This document shows, piece by piece, positions 25,024 to 33,752 of a stretch of DNA of 45,226 bases; position 1 is the stretch's first letter; each line of letters opens with the position of its first letter. Position numbers and translations under genes: made by a program. The stretch comes from Pedobacter cryoconitis (GTDB taxonomy: Bacteria; Bacteroidota; Bacteroidia; Sphingobacteriales; Sphingobacteriaceae): assembly GCF_003259615.1 (NCBI RefSeq), contig NZ_QLLR01000041.1, forward strand, positions 1 to 45,226, given 5' to 3'. The notes below the pieces were generated by a model that was given only the letters and a program-made list of their open reading frames with translations, did no database searches and was not told the DNA's origin.

Positions 25024-26472
25024 ATGATTAAAAGAGAAAAAATAAAAAGCCTGTTAGAAACGACTGATTTTAACAGAGAAGTGACCGTAATGGGTTGGGT
25101 AAGAACGTTCCGTAACAACCAGTTTATTGCCATCAATGATGGTTCCTGCATGGGAAATATCCAGATAGTTGTTGATTTTGAAAATACAGCGGAGGAATTA
25201 TTGAAAAGGATCACCACAGGCGCAGCAATCGCTGTAACTGGACAATTGGTAGAATCTTTGGGTAAAGGTCAGCGTGTTGATGTAAAAGCAGCTTCTATTG
25301 AAATCCTTGGTGATAGTGATGCAGAAAAATTCCCTTTGCAGCCAAAAAAACATAGTCTTGAATTTTTAAGAGAAATTGCGCATCTGCGTTTCCGTACCAA
25401 TACTTTTAATGCCGTTTTTAAAGTGCGTCATGCGCTGGCATTTGCGATACACCAATTCTATAATGAAAGAGGGTTCGTTTATATGCACACTCCTGTAATC
25501 ACGGCTTCTGATGCTGAAGGCGCGGGAGAAATGTTTAAGGTAACTACGCTTGATTTTGATAAAACACCAAGAACTGAGGATGGAAAAGTAGATTTTTCAG
25601 AAGATTTCTTTGGCCGCGCTACGAACTTAACGGTATCTGGTCAGCTGGAAGGTGAATTAGCAGCGATGGCTTTTGGTCAGATCTATACCTTCGGCCCTAC
25701 TTTCAGGGCAGAAAACTCAAATACAACACGTCACCTTGCAGAATTCTGGATGGTTGAACCAGAAATTGCTTTTGCTGATCTGGAAGATAACATGCAGCTT
25801 GCAGAAGATATGATGAAATATATCATCACTTATGCGCTTGATAACTGTAAAGAAGAGATTGAATTCTTAAATAACCGTTTATTAGAAGACGAAAAAACTA
25901 AACCTCAGCAAGAACGCAGTGAATTATCATTGATCGAAAAGCTGAATTTCTGTGTAAACAATGACTTTGTACGTTTAACGTATACGGAAGCGATTGCTAT
26001 TCTGCGTTCTTCTAAGCCAAATCAGAAGAAACAGTTTAAATACCTGATCAATGAGTGGGGTGCTGATTTACAATCTGAGCATGAACGCTTTTTAGTAGAG
26101 AAACACTTTAAAAAACCTGTAATCTTAACCGATTACCCGGCAGATATTAAAGCTTTCTATATGCGTCAGAATGAGCCGGATGCTGAAGGCAGAAGAACAG
26201 TTGCCGCTATGGATGTTTTATTCCCTGGTATTGGCGAAATGATCGGTGGTGCACAGCGCGAAGAAAGAATGGATAAACTGACACAACGTATGGACGAAAT
26301 GAATATTCCTCAGGAAGAGTTGTGGTGGTATTTAGACACCAGAAGATTCGGTTCTGCTCCTCATGCTGGTTTTGGATTAGGTTTTGAACGTTTAGTTTTG
26401 TTCGTTACCGGTATGACGAATATCAGAGACGTGATTGCTTTCCCTCGTTTCCCGAAAAATGCAGAGTTTTAA
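25024..26472 (+). CDS. asnS: Asparagine--tRNA ligase
   Basis: The 482-residue class IIb synthetase charges tRNA-Asn with asparagine. An N-terminal OB-fold anticodon-binding domain (VTVMGWVRTFRNNQFIAINDGS) leads to the class II catalytic core: motif 2 around YTFGPTFRAENSNTTRHLAEFWMVEPE and motif 3 in GFGLGFERLVLFVTGMTNIRDVIAFPRFP. The FRAENSNT.RHLAEF pattern is the AsnRS form as opposed to AspRS. The stretch from about 215 to 325 is longer than in E. coli, as in other Bacteroidota AsnRS. Length and motifs are normal. Monocistronic, with a strong terminator. Confidence 0.96.
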   Translation: MIKREKIKSLLETTDFNREVTVMGWVRTFRNNQFIAINDGSCMGNIQIVVDFENTAEELLKRITTGAAIAVTGQLVESLGKGQRVDVKAASIEILGDSDAEKFPLQPKKHSLEFLREIAHLRFRTNTFNAVFKVRHALAFAIHQFYNERGFVYMHTPVITASDAEGAGEMFKVTTLDFDKTPRTEDGKVDFSEDFFGRATNLTVSGQLEGELAAMAFGQIYTFGPTFRAENSNTTRHLAEFWMVEPEIAFADLEDNMQLAEDMMKYIITYALDNCKEEIEFLNNRLLEDEKTKPQQERSELSLIEKLNFCVNNDFVRLTYTEAIAILRSSKPNQKKQFKYLINEWGADLQSEHERFLVEKHFKKPVILTDYPADIKAFYMRQNEPDAEGRRTVAAMDVLFPGIGEMIGGAQREERMDKLTQRMDEMNIPQEELWWYLDTRRFGSAPHAGFGLGFERLVLFVTGMTNIRDVIAFPRFPKNAEF

Positions 26473-26488
26473 ATGCTATAAATTATTT

Positions 26489-26525
26489 AAAAAAAGGATG
26501 TCAGAAACGACATCCTTTTTTTTTT
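26489..26525 (+). terminator. asnS terminator
   Basis: AAAAAGGATGTC and GACATCCTTTTT pair perfectly around the loop AGAAAC, with a run of T to 26525. It lies 17 bases after the stop. Confidence 0.9.
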
Positions 26526-26571
26526 GCGCATTATCATGGCTATTTCTTAGTTTTAGGCATAAATTTCAAAT

Positions 26572-28617
26572 ATGAAAGCAAAAATAATTTTACCATTAGC
26601 AGGATTGGCACTGCTGGCTGCTTGTCAGAACAAAGACAAAGGCAGTAGCGCAAATAAAGAAGCCAGGACAGAATTCTTTGATAAATCTGGTATGGATACC
26701 ACAGTTACACCGGGAGATAATTTCTTCCAGTATGCCAATGGTAAATGGATGAAAAACACAGAGATCCCAAAGACAGAAACTGGCTGGGGTTCTTTTTATA
26801 CGTTATATAATGATAATATAAAAAATCTCGAACAGATCCTTACTGAGGCTGCTAAAACAGAACACAGCAAAGGTAGTCTGGAACAGAAGGTAGGTGATTT
26901 CTACGCAAGCGGAATGGACACTGTGACTATTGAGAAATTAGGTTACACGCCATTGAAGCCATTACTTACCCAGATTGATGGATTGAAAGATTATAAGGAA
27001 GTGATCAATTTCATTGCCGATGGTTATAAAAATGGCAACGGAGATTTATTAGACTTCCATGTAGGGCCTGATGATAAAATAAGCAATAAAAATGCAGTTA
27101 ACTTCGGTCAGTCTGGCATCACCTTACCAGAACGCAGTTATTACTTCAATAACGATGCTGAAACCAAAAAAATCAGAGCAGGTTTTCTGAATTACATCAC
27201 ACAGCTTTTTGTACTAACGGGTTCAAAAAAAGAAGATGCAGCAAAATCTGCTGACCATATTCTTAAGTTGGAAACCAGTCTTGCAAATTCACACTCTACT
27301 CCTGTTGAATTACGTGATATTCCGAAAAACTACAACAAGTATTACCTGGCCGATTTTCAGAAACTGACTCCGGACATCGACTGGAAATCTGTACTCGGTA
27401 AATTAGAGCTTAAAACTGACACGATCATCGTAGGTCAGCCAAAATACTACCAGGCGCTGAATAATTTATTAAAATCAGAGCCAATTGCAGTCTGGAAAGA
27501 AAAATTAAAGTTTGATGCGATCAACAATGCAACAAGCGCGCTGAGCAAAGATTTCCGTACCGCCAGATTTGATTTCTTCGGTAAAACTATACAAGGACTA
27601 AAAGAACCAAAAGAACGCTGGAAAGCTATTGTAAGCAGCACAGACGGAAATATTGGTGAATTGCTTGGACAATTGTATGTAAAGGAACATTTTACGCCAG
27701 AATCGAAGAAAAGAATGCTGGAGCTGGTAGATAACCTTCAAAAAGTTTACAAATCAAGAATTGAGAAACTGGACTGGATGACTCCGGCTACGAAACAAAA
27801 AGCACTGGAGAAATTAAATGCGTTCATTAAAAAGATCGGTTATCCTGATAAATGGAAAAAATATGATGACGTAGAGATCTCTAAAAACACCTATTTCGCA
27901 AACCTTCAGTCGGCTGATAAACATGCTTACAAAGAAATGATAGAAAAAATGGGCAAACCTGTAGACAAAACAGAATGGGGAATGACACCACCAACAGTAA
28001 ACGCTTATTACAATCCATCTATTAATGAGATTGTTTTCCCTGCTGGAATTCTTCAGTTCCCTTTCTTTGATGTGAATGCGGATGACGCGATCAACTATGG
28101 TGCTATCGGTGCTGTTATTGGCCACGAAATGACACATGGTTTTGATGATCAGGGTAAACAATATGATAAAGATGGTAACCTTAAAGACTGGTGGACAGCA
28201 GCAGATGCGACCAAATTCAAAGAGAAGGCCAAAAAGGTCGTAGACTTGTACAATGGTTTTACGCTACTTGATAACCAGCATGTAAACGGGGAGCTGACTT
28301 TAGGCGAAAACCTGGCAGATATTGGTGGTTTAGCGATCGCTTACCAGGCATTCAAGTTAACGCCGTATGGCAAAAGCGATAAAAAGATTGATGGTTTCAC
28401 TCCTGATCAGCGTTTCTTTTTGAGCTTTGCACAGGTTTGGCGTATTAAGAGCAGAGACGAGTCTATGCGTGTTCGTTTAAAAACTGATCCGCACTCTCCT
28501 GAAATGTTCAGAGTTAACGGCGCTGTTTACAGCCTGGAAGCTTTCTACAAGGCTTTTAATATACCGGCAACTGCAAAGATGTATGTTGCGCCTGCTAACC
28601 GTGTAGGTGTTTGGTAA
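26572..28617 (+). CDS. M13-family metallopeptidase (neprilysin/PepO-like), lipoprotein
   Basis: The 681-residue zinc endopeptidase has a lipoprotein signal MKAKIILPLAGLALLAAC (Cys18). The substrate-binding motif NAYYNPSINEIVFPAG precedes the zinc site HEMTH (518-522, E519 as the base) in GAVIGHEMTHGFDDQG. The third ligand is Glu in GENLADIGG. The M13 N domain begins with PGDNFFQYANGKWMKNTEIP. The C-terminus AKMYVAPANRVGVW is a variant of the usual CxxW end: the Cys is absent. It cleaves peptides on the amino side of hydrophobic residues, and the lipid anchor puts it in the periplasm or at the surface. It is monocistronic. Confidence 0.94.
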   Translation: MKAKIILPLAGLALLAACQNKDKGSSANKEARTEFFDKSGMDTTVTPGDNFFQYANGKWMKNTEIPKTETGWGSFYTLYNDNIKNLEQILTEAAKTEHSKGSLEQKVGDFYASGMDTVTIEKLGYTPLKPLLTQIDGLKDYKEVINFIADGYKNGNGDLLDFHVGPDDKISNKNAVNFGQSGITLPERSYYFNNDAETKKIRAGFLNYITQLFVLTGSKKEDAAKSADHILKLETSLANSHSTPVELRDIPKNYNKYYLADFQKLTPDIDWKSVLGKLELKTDTIIVGQPKYYQALNNLLKSEPIAVWKEKLKFDAINNATSALSKDFRTARFDFFGKTIQGLKEPKERWKAIVSSTDGNIGELLGQLYVKEHFTPESKKRMLELVDNLQKVYKSRIEKLDWMTPATKQKALEKLNAFIKKIGYPDKWKKYDDVEISKNTYFANLQSADKHAYKEMIEKMGKPVDKTEWGMTPPTVNAYYNPSINEIVFPAGILQFPFFDVNADDAINYGAIGAVIGHEMTHGFDDQGKQYDKDGNLKDWWTAADATKFKEKAKKVVDLYNGFTLLDNQHVNGELTLGENLADIGGLAIAYQAFKLTPYGKSDKKIDGFTPDQRFFLSFAQVWRIKSRDESMRVRLKTDPHSPEMFRVNGAVYSLEAFYKAFNIPATAKMYVAPANRVGVW

Positions 28618-28635
28618 ACCATATATTTTGATAGT

Positions 28636-28674
28636 AAAAAGGGGATGTATCTGTAAAGGCACATCCCCTTTTTT
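28636..28674. terminator. Bidirectional terminator, M13 peptidase / glutamate-synthase-like gene
   Basis: AAAAAGGGGATGT (28636-28648) and ACATCCCCTTTTT (28661-28673) are perfect 13-bp arms. A and T runs give a U tract on both strands, between two convergent genes. Confidence 0.9.
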
Positions 28675-28687
28675 AGTTATGATTAAA

Positions 28688-30346
28688 TTAGTTGTTTGAT
28701 TGCTGCGTATCTGTAAATGAGTTCGCATGTGCATAATCAATTGCAGTTACCCTGTAATCTGTAGGTGCAAAGCTGGAAGAAGTACTCAAAGCCATGCCCA
28801 GTTCAAATCTTAATGGATAAGGGGTATTTAACAAGCTTCCTTCCGGAATATAAGGGAAAGTCTCCATATAAGACTGCATCACGTTCGGCGCAATCCTCCT
28901 GTTGATATAAGCCCTGCTCAATTGATAAGTATGGCGTAAACCTGCAGCACCTAAAAGCTCAACCGCGCTCGCTACCGTTAAACGGTGATAGTTAAATACA
29001 CGTACCTTTTTATCTTCTACCACTAATCCTTTCATCAAACTTGGATCTTGTGTAGCAACCCCTGTCGGGCAAGTATTACTGTTACATTCCAAAGCCTGGA
29101 TACACCCTAAAGCAAACATCATCGCCCTGGCAGAATTACATAAATCTGCTCCTAATGCGATATTTTTCACTAAATCAAATCCTGAAGAGACTTTACCTGA
29201 AGCAATAATCTTAATGTGTTTCTTTAAATCGAAACCTGAAAGTACATCATATACAAAAGCAACCCCTTCTCTTAAAGGCATACCTACTGCGTTTGAAAAC
29301 TCCTGTGGCGAAGCACCTGTACCACCTTCACCACCGTCAACGGTAATAAAATCTACATAAGTGCCTGTTTCTACCATCGCCTTGCAAATCGCAAAGAATT
29401 CACTTTTACGGCCAATACACAGTTTAAACCCAATTGGTTTTCCACCTGATAATTCTCTCAGTTTTTTCACAAAAGCAAGCAACTCTAAAGGCGTTGAAAA
29501 CGCCGAGTGTGCTGGTGGGGAAATTACGTCAAACCCTTCTTTCACCAACCTGATCCTTGCAATTTCAGGCGTTACCTTTTTTGCGGGAAGGATACCACCA
29601 TGACCCGGTTTAGCACCTTGTGAAAGTTTAATCTCAATCATTTTAACCTGCTCAGTTTTTGAACGCACACCAAAAGCATCATAGTTAAATGAGCCATCAT
29701 CGTTACGGCAACCGAAATATCCGGTTCCGATCTGCCAGATTAAATCACCTTTTGGAGCGGCATGGTAATCACTGATCCCTCCTTCGCCGGTGTTATGCGC
29801 AAAATTGCCCATAAAAGCACCTCCGTTTAAAGAAAGGATAGCATTCTGGCTCAGGGAACCAAAACTCATGGCAGAAATATTTAATATACTCGCAGAATAA
29901 GGCTGTGCACAATCAGGGCCACCGACCAATACTCTTGGATCTTCATTCAGCTCATGGTGACTGATCGCTGCAATACTATGGCTTAACCATTCATATCCGT
30001 TTTCATAAACGTCAAGCTGTGTACCAAATGGAATAGTATCATTTTCTTTTTTCGCACGCTGATAAATCAACGAACGGTTTAATCTGCTGAAAGGTTTCCC
30101 ATTCGTGTCACTTTCTACGAAATACTGGTATACTTTAGGGCGCAGATCTTCAGCAAGATACCTTAAGCGGCCTAAAACCGGGTAGTTTCGAACAATACTA
30201 TGTTTTGGCTGGTAAAGGTCATAAATGCCCAATAAAATAATGGGACCTATAAAAATAAAGGCCCAATAAAACGGTGGCCAAGCCAGGCTAATCATCAAAG
30301 TTGCCGTGACTAAAAATGCGGCAATCGCAATAAATGCTTTTCTCAT
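28688..30346 (-). CDS. FMN-binding glutamate-synthase-like protein, membrane anchored
   Basis: The 552-residue protein consists of two N-terminal TM segments (AFLVTATLMISLAW and WAFIFIGPIILLGIYDLY) and a glutamate synthase central/FMN barrel. FMN-site features include GGALMGNFAHNTGEGGISDYH-type segments, FITVDGGEGGTGASP and the loop KPGHGGILPAKK. The Cys cluster in LGCIQALECNSNTCPTGVATQ matches the 3Fe-4S site of GltB. The glutamine-amidotransferase domain is absent, so it is not a complete glutamate synthase. Members are common in bacteria but their reaction is not established. It diverges from the YciO-like gene, with only 78 bases between start codons. Confidence 0.85.
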   Translation of the reverse strand: MRKAFIAIAAFLVTATLMISLAWPPFYWAFIFIGPIILLGIYDLYQPKHSIVRNYPVLGRLRYLAEDLRPKVYQYFVESDTNGKPFSRLNRSLIYQRAKKENDTIPFGTQLDVYENGYEWLSHSIAAISHHELNEDPRVLVGGPDCAQPYSASILNISAMSFGSLSQNAILSLNGGAFMGNFAHNTGEGGISDYHAAPKGDLIWQIGTGYFGCRNDDGSFNYDAFGVRSKTEQVKMIEIKLSQGAKPGHGGILPAKKVTPEIARIRLVKEGFDVISPPAHSAFSTPLELLAFVKKLRELSGGKPIGFKLCIGRKSEFFAICKAMVETGTYVDFITVDGGEGGTGASPQEFSNAVGMPLREGVAFVYDVLSGFDLKKHIKIIASGKVSSGFDLVKNIALGADLCNSARAMMFALGCIQALECNSNTCPTGVATQDPSLMKGLVVEDKKVRVFNYHRLTVASAVELLGAAGLRHTYQLSRAYINRRIAPNVMQSYMETFPYIPEGSLLNTPYPLRFELGMALSTSSSFAPTDYRVTAIDYAHANSFTDTQQSNN

Positions 30347-30424
30347 ATTGTTGTAATTACTAAATCAGGGGCAATAGTACGAACATTTATCAACGACTCA
30401 ACCAAATTATCTGTAAATTTACAT

Positions 30425-31045
30425 ATGTTAATCAAAATATACCCGGAAAATCCGAATCCGAAAGCGATTGAACAAGTGGTTGAAGTCCTCAAAAAGGGCG
30501 GTATTATCATATATCCCACTGATACCGTGTATGGATTAGGGTGCGACATCACCAACCAGAAGGCGATTGAGCGAATTTGTCAGATCAGGGGCATAAAACC
30601 CGAAAAAGCGAACTTTTCTTTTATCTGTTCTGACCTCAGACATATCTCTGATTTTGTCAAACCAATTGACACTACTGTTTTCAGATTGTTAAAGAAAGCC
30701 CTTCCCGGCCCTTTTACTTTCATCTTTAATGCGAACAACAACGTTCCGAAATTACTGAGCTCCAATAAGAAAACTGTGGGGATCAGGGTACCGGATAACA
30801 GCATTGCAAGAGCAATTGTTGAAATGTTAGGCAACCCGATTTTGTCAACGTCCATTAAGGATGATGATGAACTGGTAGAATATTCTACAGATCCTGAGCT
30901 GATCTATGAGAAATATGAAGCATTGGTTGATGCGGTAATTGATGGCGGCTATGGCGATAACGAAGCTTCTACAGTAGTAGATTGCACACAGGGCGACTTT
31001 GAAATTATCCGTCAGGGAAAAGGAATACTGGAAAACTATTTATAA
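30425..31045 (+). CDS. YciO/TsaC (Sua5-YrdC) family protein
   Basis: The 206-residue protein is one YrdC domain, with the nucleotide-binding start GGIIIYPTDTVYGLGCD (residues 25-41). Similar annotation as L-threonylcarbamoyladenylate synthase is common. However, the stretch RGIKPEKANFSFICSDLRHIS has NFSF where true TsaC/Sua5 proteins have K-P-L, and the rest (TVGIRVPDNSIARAIVEMLGNPILSTS) follows E. coli YciO. I therefore place it in the YciO subfamily, which may not make t6A by itself. The start codon is very near a TAAATTTA box, so the mRNA may have almost no 5' leader. Confidence 0.85.
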   Translation: MLIKIYPENPNPKAIEQVVEVLKKGGIIIYPTDTVYGLGCDITNQKAIERICQIRGIKPEKANFSFICSDLRHISDFVKPIDTTVFRLLKKALPGPFTFIFNANNNVPKLLSSNKKTVGIRVPDNSIARAIVEMLGNPILSTSIKDDDELVEYSTDPELIYEKYEALVDAVIDGGYGDNEASTVVDCTQGDFEIIRQGKGILENYL

Positions 31046-31086
31046 TCCGTTCACCAGTATTCGCTTTATAGATTGTCATTACTTGT

Positions 31087-31126
31087 TTAAAAAGCGTTTA
31101 TGATGTAAATTTCGTCATAAACGCTT
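31087..31126 (-). terminator. trp operon terminator overlapping the trpA stop codon
   Basis: AAGCGTTTATGA (31092-31103) and TCATAAACGCTT (31115-31126) are perfect 12-bp arms around an 11-nt loop. The trpA stop (31098-31100) lies inside the downstream arm, and the last trpA codons form the rest. Minus-strand U tract follows from the A run at 31089-31093. Confidence 0.8.
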
Positions 31127-31868
31127 CAATATTCTCCTCCAGGTTACCTGCTGCAATCGACTTCACAAAGGCAGTACCGATAATCCCCCCGTTTGCATAT
31201 TTACAGGCTTTATCAAAGGTTTCTTTACTGCTGATTCCAAATCCAATCATTGTTGGGTTATTCAGTTTCAGGTCTGCAATCCTTGAAAAATAAGCTTCTG
31301 TAGTATCTGACACTTGCAAATTCTGTCCTGTTGTTGCTGAAGAAGATAGTAAATAGATAAATCCATTGCTTAAGGAATCAATTTTATGGATACGCTCTAC
31401 TGAAGTTTGTGGCGTAACTAAAAATATGTTACTCAGTCCATATTGCAGGAAAACATCTTTGTAGAATTCTTCATATTCTACCATCGGCAAATCAGGCACG
31501 ATACAACCGTCCACCCCTACCTCAGCGCAGGCTTTACAAAAACGCTCTACACCATATTGTAATACCGGGTTCACATAACCCATCAGCAGCACCGGAATAG
31601 TGACTGTTTTGCGCAGTTCTTTCAACTGTTCAAACAATAGGTTTAAATCCATTCCCTGGTCTAATGATAGCTTACTGCTGGCTTGAATCACCGGGCCGTC
31701 TGCTACCGGATCTGAATATGGAAATCCTATTTCCAGCATATCGGCTCCTGCTTTTTCCAGTGCAGCTGCAATAGCAACCGTATCACCTAAACCCGGATAA
31801 CCTGCTGTATAGTATATAGATAGTATGTTGTTCTTTTTCTCTTTGAATATTTTATTAATCCTGTTCAT
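31098..31868 (-). CDS. trpA: Tryptophan synthase, alpha subunit
   Basis: The 256-residue TIM-barrel subunit cleaves indole-3-glycerol phosphate to indole and glyceraldehyde-3-phosphate and passes indole to TrpB. The catalytic acids are in place: Glu46 in MLEIGFPYSDP and Asp57 in PVADGPVIQ. The phosphate-binding GFGISSKETF and NGGIIGTAFV are present. It is last in trpD-F-B-A, 34 bases after trpB, and its final codons form part of the operon terminator. Control is by the trp leader upstream of trpD. Confidence 0.96.
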   Translation of the reverse strand: MNRINKIFKEKKNNILSIYYTAGYPGLGDTVAIAAALEKAGADMLEIGFPYSDPVADGPVIQASSKLSLDQGMDLNLLFEQLKELRKTVTIPVLLMGYVNPVLQYGVERFCKACAEVGVDGCIVPDLPMVEYEEFYKDVFLQYGLSNIFLVTPQTSVERIHKIDSLSNGFIYLLSSSATTGQNLQVSDTTEAYFSRIADLKLNNPTMIGFGISSKETFDKACKYANGGIIGTAFVKSIAAGNLEENIEAFMTKFTS

Positions 31869-31902
31869 TTGATTTGTATGCTATAATATATATAAAGGAC
31901 TA

Positions 31903-33084
31903 TTAAAAACCGAAATGCTTCATGTAGGTATCCATGTCTTTATCTCCCCTGCCGGACAAACAAACCACGACATTCTGTCCACCTTTAAATTTCATTTTCT
32001 CTAAATGGGCCAGCGCATGTGCACTTTCAATAGCAGGAATAATTCCTTCCAGCTGGGTGCAAAGCAACCCCGCATCCAATGCTTCGTCATCTGTGATCGA
32101 AACATATTCTGCCCTGGTAGTTTTGAAAAGATGTGCATGTTGCGGACCTATTCCAGGATAGTCCAATCCCGCAGAAACGGAGTGTGGTTCTACCACCTGT
32201 CCATCTGCGGTTTGCATCAGGATACTTCTGCTACCATGCAATACACCTTCTTTACCCAAAAAGGTAGTTGCTGCCGAGAATCCCGTATCTACTCCTTTAC
32301 CTCCTGCTTCAATGGCAATCAACCTTACATTTTCATCATTGATAAAATGATAGAACATACCCATTGCATTACTTCCACCGCCTACACAAGCCAGTACATA
32401 ATCAGGCTGGTCATTTCCGGTCTGTTCTATCAATTGCTTTTTAGTTTCTTCAGAAATGATAGACTGAAAGATAGAGACCATATCCGGGTAAGGATGCGGG
32501 CCCACTACAGATCCTATAATATAATGTGTATCTACAGGATTGTTGATCCAGTCACGCATAGCTTCATTGGTGGCATCTTTCAGCGTTTTACTTCCTGATA
32601 CTGCGGAAACTACTTTAGCACCCAGCATTTTCATCCTGGCTACATTGGGAGCCTGACGCTGAATATCAATCTCTCCCATATAAACAACGCATTCCAGACC
32701 ACGCAATGCACATACTGTTGCTGTAGCCACGCCATGCTGCCCGGCACCAGTTTCAGCGATAATCCGCTTTTTACCTAATTTCTCAGCCAGTAAGATCTGG
32801 CCAATGGTATTGTTTATTTTATGCGCCCCGGTATGGTTCAGATCTTCTCTTTTAAGAAAGATATTCGCATTGTATTTTTCTGATAGCCGTTTTGCAAGGT
32901 AAAGCGGAGAAGGCCTGCCTACGTAATCTTTCAGCAGTGCATGAAACTCTTTCTGAAATTCTGCATCCCCAATAATTTTGAGGTAATTTTGTCTCAGTTC
33001 TTCTACATTCGGATAAAGCATTTCGGGAATATAAGCTCCTCCAAAATCTCCGTAATAACCTTTTTCATTTACAAAATAATTCAT
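31903..33084 (-). CDS. trpB: Tryptophan synthase, beta subunit
   Basis: The 393-residue PLP enzyme joins indole with L-serine to make tryptophan. Lys89 in HTGAHKINN holds PLP, and CVGGGSNAMG binds its phosphate. AETGAGQHGVATAT contains the catalytic Glu loop, and the monovalent-cation and interface residues follow in a normal TrpB1 pattern, which forms the alpha2beta2 complex with TrpA. The N-terminus MNYFVNEKGYYGDFGGAYIPEMLYP is standard. It starts 41 bases after the trpF stop. Complete. Confidence 0.97.
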   Translation of the reverse strand: MNYFVNEKGYYGDFGGAYIPEMLYPNVEELRQNYLKIIGDAEFQKEFHALLKDYVGRPSPLYLAKRLSEKYNANIFLKREDLNHTGAHKINNTIGQILLAEKLGKKRIIAETGAGQHGVATATVCALRGLECVVYMGEIDIQRQAPNVARMKMLGAKVVSAVSGSKTLKDATNEAMRDWINNPVDTHYIIGSVVGPHPYPDMVSIFQSIISEETKKQLIEQTGNDQPDYVLACVGGGSNAMGMFYHFINDENVRLIAIEAGGKGVDTGFSAATTFLGKEGVLHGSRSILMQTADGQVVEPHSVSAGLDYPGIGPQHAHLFKTTRAEYVSITDDEALDAGLLCTQLEGIIPAIESAHALAHLEKMKFKGGQNVVVCLSGRGDKDMDTYMKHFGF

Positions 33085-33125
33085 AGTCTTATCTTTTTAT
33101 AAGTTGCAATAACAACTCTGTAATT

Positions 33126-33752
33126 TTAAATTTTATCAAGCGCCTGTTTAAAGGTACTTAACAACACGGTATCCTTTAATCCTGGTGAAAGTTCAAATTT
33201 GCTGTTGACATCTACTGCATATAACCTTTCGTCTTTGATCATTTCCAGTTCAGCAAGCTGATCAATTCCTATTCCACCGCTCAGGAAATAGGGTTTCTCT
33301 TTTTTATAATTTCCCAGGAGTTGCCAGCTAAAAGTTTTGCCTGAGCCCCCATGATCCGGAGTTTGTGTATCAAAAAGGAAGTAGTCTACAGCCGCCTGGT
33401 ATTCATCCAAAGTATCAAAATCAAAGTTTTCATCAATTCCGAAAGCTTTGATTACTTCTGCATGTCCCTTCAGCACTTCGCAATAAGCTGCACTTTCCTG
33501 ACCGTGTAACTGAACAGCTTTCAGGCGATAAGTTACGATCGCACTTTTCACAGTTTCCAATTCCTCGTTCACAAATACACCTGTAGCTTTTATAGTTGCA
33601 GGTATATTTTTAATCAGCGAAGGATCAAGGTCACCAATAAATCTTTTAGAACCGGGATAAAAGATAAAGCCAATATAGCCGGGCTGTAAAGCAACTACCT
33701 CTGCTACATTAGCTGGTATTTTCATTCCGCAGATTTTCAGTTTGTATTTCAT
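33126..33752 (-). CDS. trpF: Phosphoribosylanthranilate isomerase
   Basis: The 208-residue TIM barrel performs the Amadori rearrangement of phosphoribosylanthranilate to CdRP. Cys8 in LKICGMK is the conserved general base and Asp in FLFDTQTPDHGGSGKTFSW the general acid. FLSGGIGIDQL and AVDVNSKFELSPGLKD complete the phosphate-binding end. The ATG overlaps the trpD stop in ATGA (4-base overlap), so translation is coupled. trpC, whose enzyme takes the next step, would usually lie between trpD and trpF but is absent here. Confidence 0.95.
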   Translation of the reverse strand: MKYKLKICGMKIPANVAEVVALQPGYIGFIFYPGSKRFIGDLDPSLIKNIPATIKATGVFVNEELETVKSAIVTYRLKAVQLHGQESAAYCEVLKGHAEVIKAFGIDENFDFDTLDEYQAAVDYFLFDTQTPDHGGSGKTFSWQLLGNYKKEKPYFLSGGIGIDQLAELEMIKDERLYAVDVNSKFELSPGLKDTVLLSTFKQALDKI

